From assembly GCA_013398275.1 (NCBI GenBank), contig VZSE01005988.1, positions 434,001-498,000 on the forward strand: 64,000 nt of DNA. Direction: 5' to 3'. Shown piece by piece: positions 63,397-64,000 of this stretch (the stretch's first letter is position 1; every line of letters starts with the position of its first letter). The notes beneath the pieces are model-generated. The model was not told the origin of the DNA. It saw only the letters and a program-made list of their open reading frames with translations, and made no database searches. Made by a program: the position numbers and the translations under genes. This DNA is from Promerops cafer (taxonomy: Eukaryota > Chordata > Aves > Passeriformes > Nectariniidae).

Positions 63397-64000
63397 GAGA
63401 CATAGCTGCTACTTTGATAACCATGCCCCTTGGACTCTAATGATGTCCATCTTGCCATTTTATTCCTAAATACTGAATTTTCTGGGCAGATCCCTTGACC
63501 TTACTTTATGGCAAAACTAGCCTTCAGGAGGATTTGGATTATCTTCTCTCCTTTCTCAAAAACTTCCTCTGCTGTGTTGCCCCATACTGTGATGCCATCA
63601 ATGTACTGCAAGTGTTCTGGAGCCTCACCCTTGTCCAGTGCAGTCTGGATCAATCCATGGCAAATAGTGGGGCTTTGTTTCCGTCCCTGGGGCAGTCAAT
63701 TCCAAGTGCATGCCCCTCCAGCTGAAAGCAAACTGTGGCCTGACTAAACCTCTGCTGCTAAAGGAATGGAGAAAAGCATGATAGCAGTGTCAGTGGTGGC
63801 ACCACTTTGCTGCCTTGGACCTCGGTCCGTGCTGAAGTTCCAGCAGGTCCAGCACAGCAGCGCTCAGAGGTGGCGTGGCTTCATTCAGGCCATGAGAGCC
63901 CACTGTCAGTTTCCATTCTCCACTGGACTTACACACTGGCCATATAGGGCTGTTAAAGGGTGAGCGAGGCTTGCTGACCACTCCCTGGGTCTCCAGATCA
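63397..64000 (-). pseudogene. Degenerate ERV pol: reverse transcriptase part
   Basis: The frame 63981-63790 reads SPFNSPIWPVCKSSGEWKLT and GLNEATPPLSA, the first conserved RT block of retroviral pol. Further along the - strand, QYIDGITVWGN at about 63606-63577 is the catalytic YxDD box with the second Asp replaced by Gly. IQYLGIKWQDG near 63460 is the block after it. Frame shifts and stops lie between these, so the enzyme is dead. The element extends beyond the right edge of the window, where the 5' part (gag, protease, 5' LTR) should lie. Confidence 0.85.

Noticed and set aside
48289..64000. miR-23b/27b/24-1 cluster, hosted by this gene in mammals
   Set aside because: I looked for the mature sequences on both strands and did not find them; the cluster probably lies further to the right.
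48289..64000. FANCC exons, expected next to AOPEP by synteny
   Set aside because: No - strand frame, including the 214-codon one, resembles FANCC as I know it.

Overview
The window looks like a bird genome, probably a songbird or another neoavian. It is AT-rich and mostly intronic. It carries several 5'-truncated CR1 LINEs in both orientations, plus LTR retrovirus sequences of the types common in passerines. The one host gene I can recognise is AOPEP (aminopeptidase O, C9orf3 in human), on the + strand. Six consecutive internal coding exons are visible at 28414-28603, 30325-30431, 35546-35648, 35756-35863, 42040-42083 and 48228-48288. Their splice phases agree at every junction and no stop codon interrupts them. 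The first holds the complete M1-family zinc site (HEIAH, 18 residues, Glu) and the third holds the Tyr of the YxKG motif. From established synteny AOPEP lies beside FANCC and PTCH1, which are Z-linked in birds; placing this window on Z is inference.

Layout: 1-494 is an LTR on the - strand, cut by the window edge. 495-28413 is AT-rich non-coding DNA, probably AOPEP intron, in which I found no exon. It contains a CR1 tail (17831-18680), a false-looking assembly duplication of about 2 kb (17211-19268 against 19270-21436, joined by single N bases), a solo LTR with a 40-bp minisatellite (22476-23689), a long poly-A tract with an N (25099-25151), and two CR1 tails (25335-25787 and 28028-28337). 28414-48288 is the AOPEP exon block with introns from 107 bp to 6.2 kb. 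48289-64000 is non-coding, presumably the next AOPEP intron. It carries two longer CR1 copies on the - strand (50097-51432 and 54282-55497), a short CR1 tail (56018-56120), an unexplained 214-codon open frame on the - strand (58100-58744), and a degenerate ERVL-like provirus on the - strand from about 60039 to beyond 64000. That provirus is interrupted by a later LTR. A second false-looking duplication (380 bp) flanks the N at 62437.

There is no operon-like gene cooperation here: one large split gene hosts many dead mobile elements. I found no clear new biological system. The strongest items for a second look are the perfect 19-bp hairpin at 45691-45732, the 214-codon frame at 58100-58744, the minisatellite that is open in all six frames, the nested retroviral insertion, and the two assembly duplications that would mislead automatic annotation.
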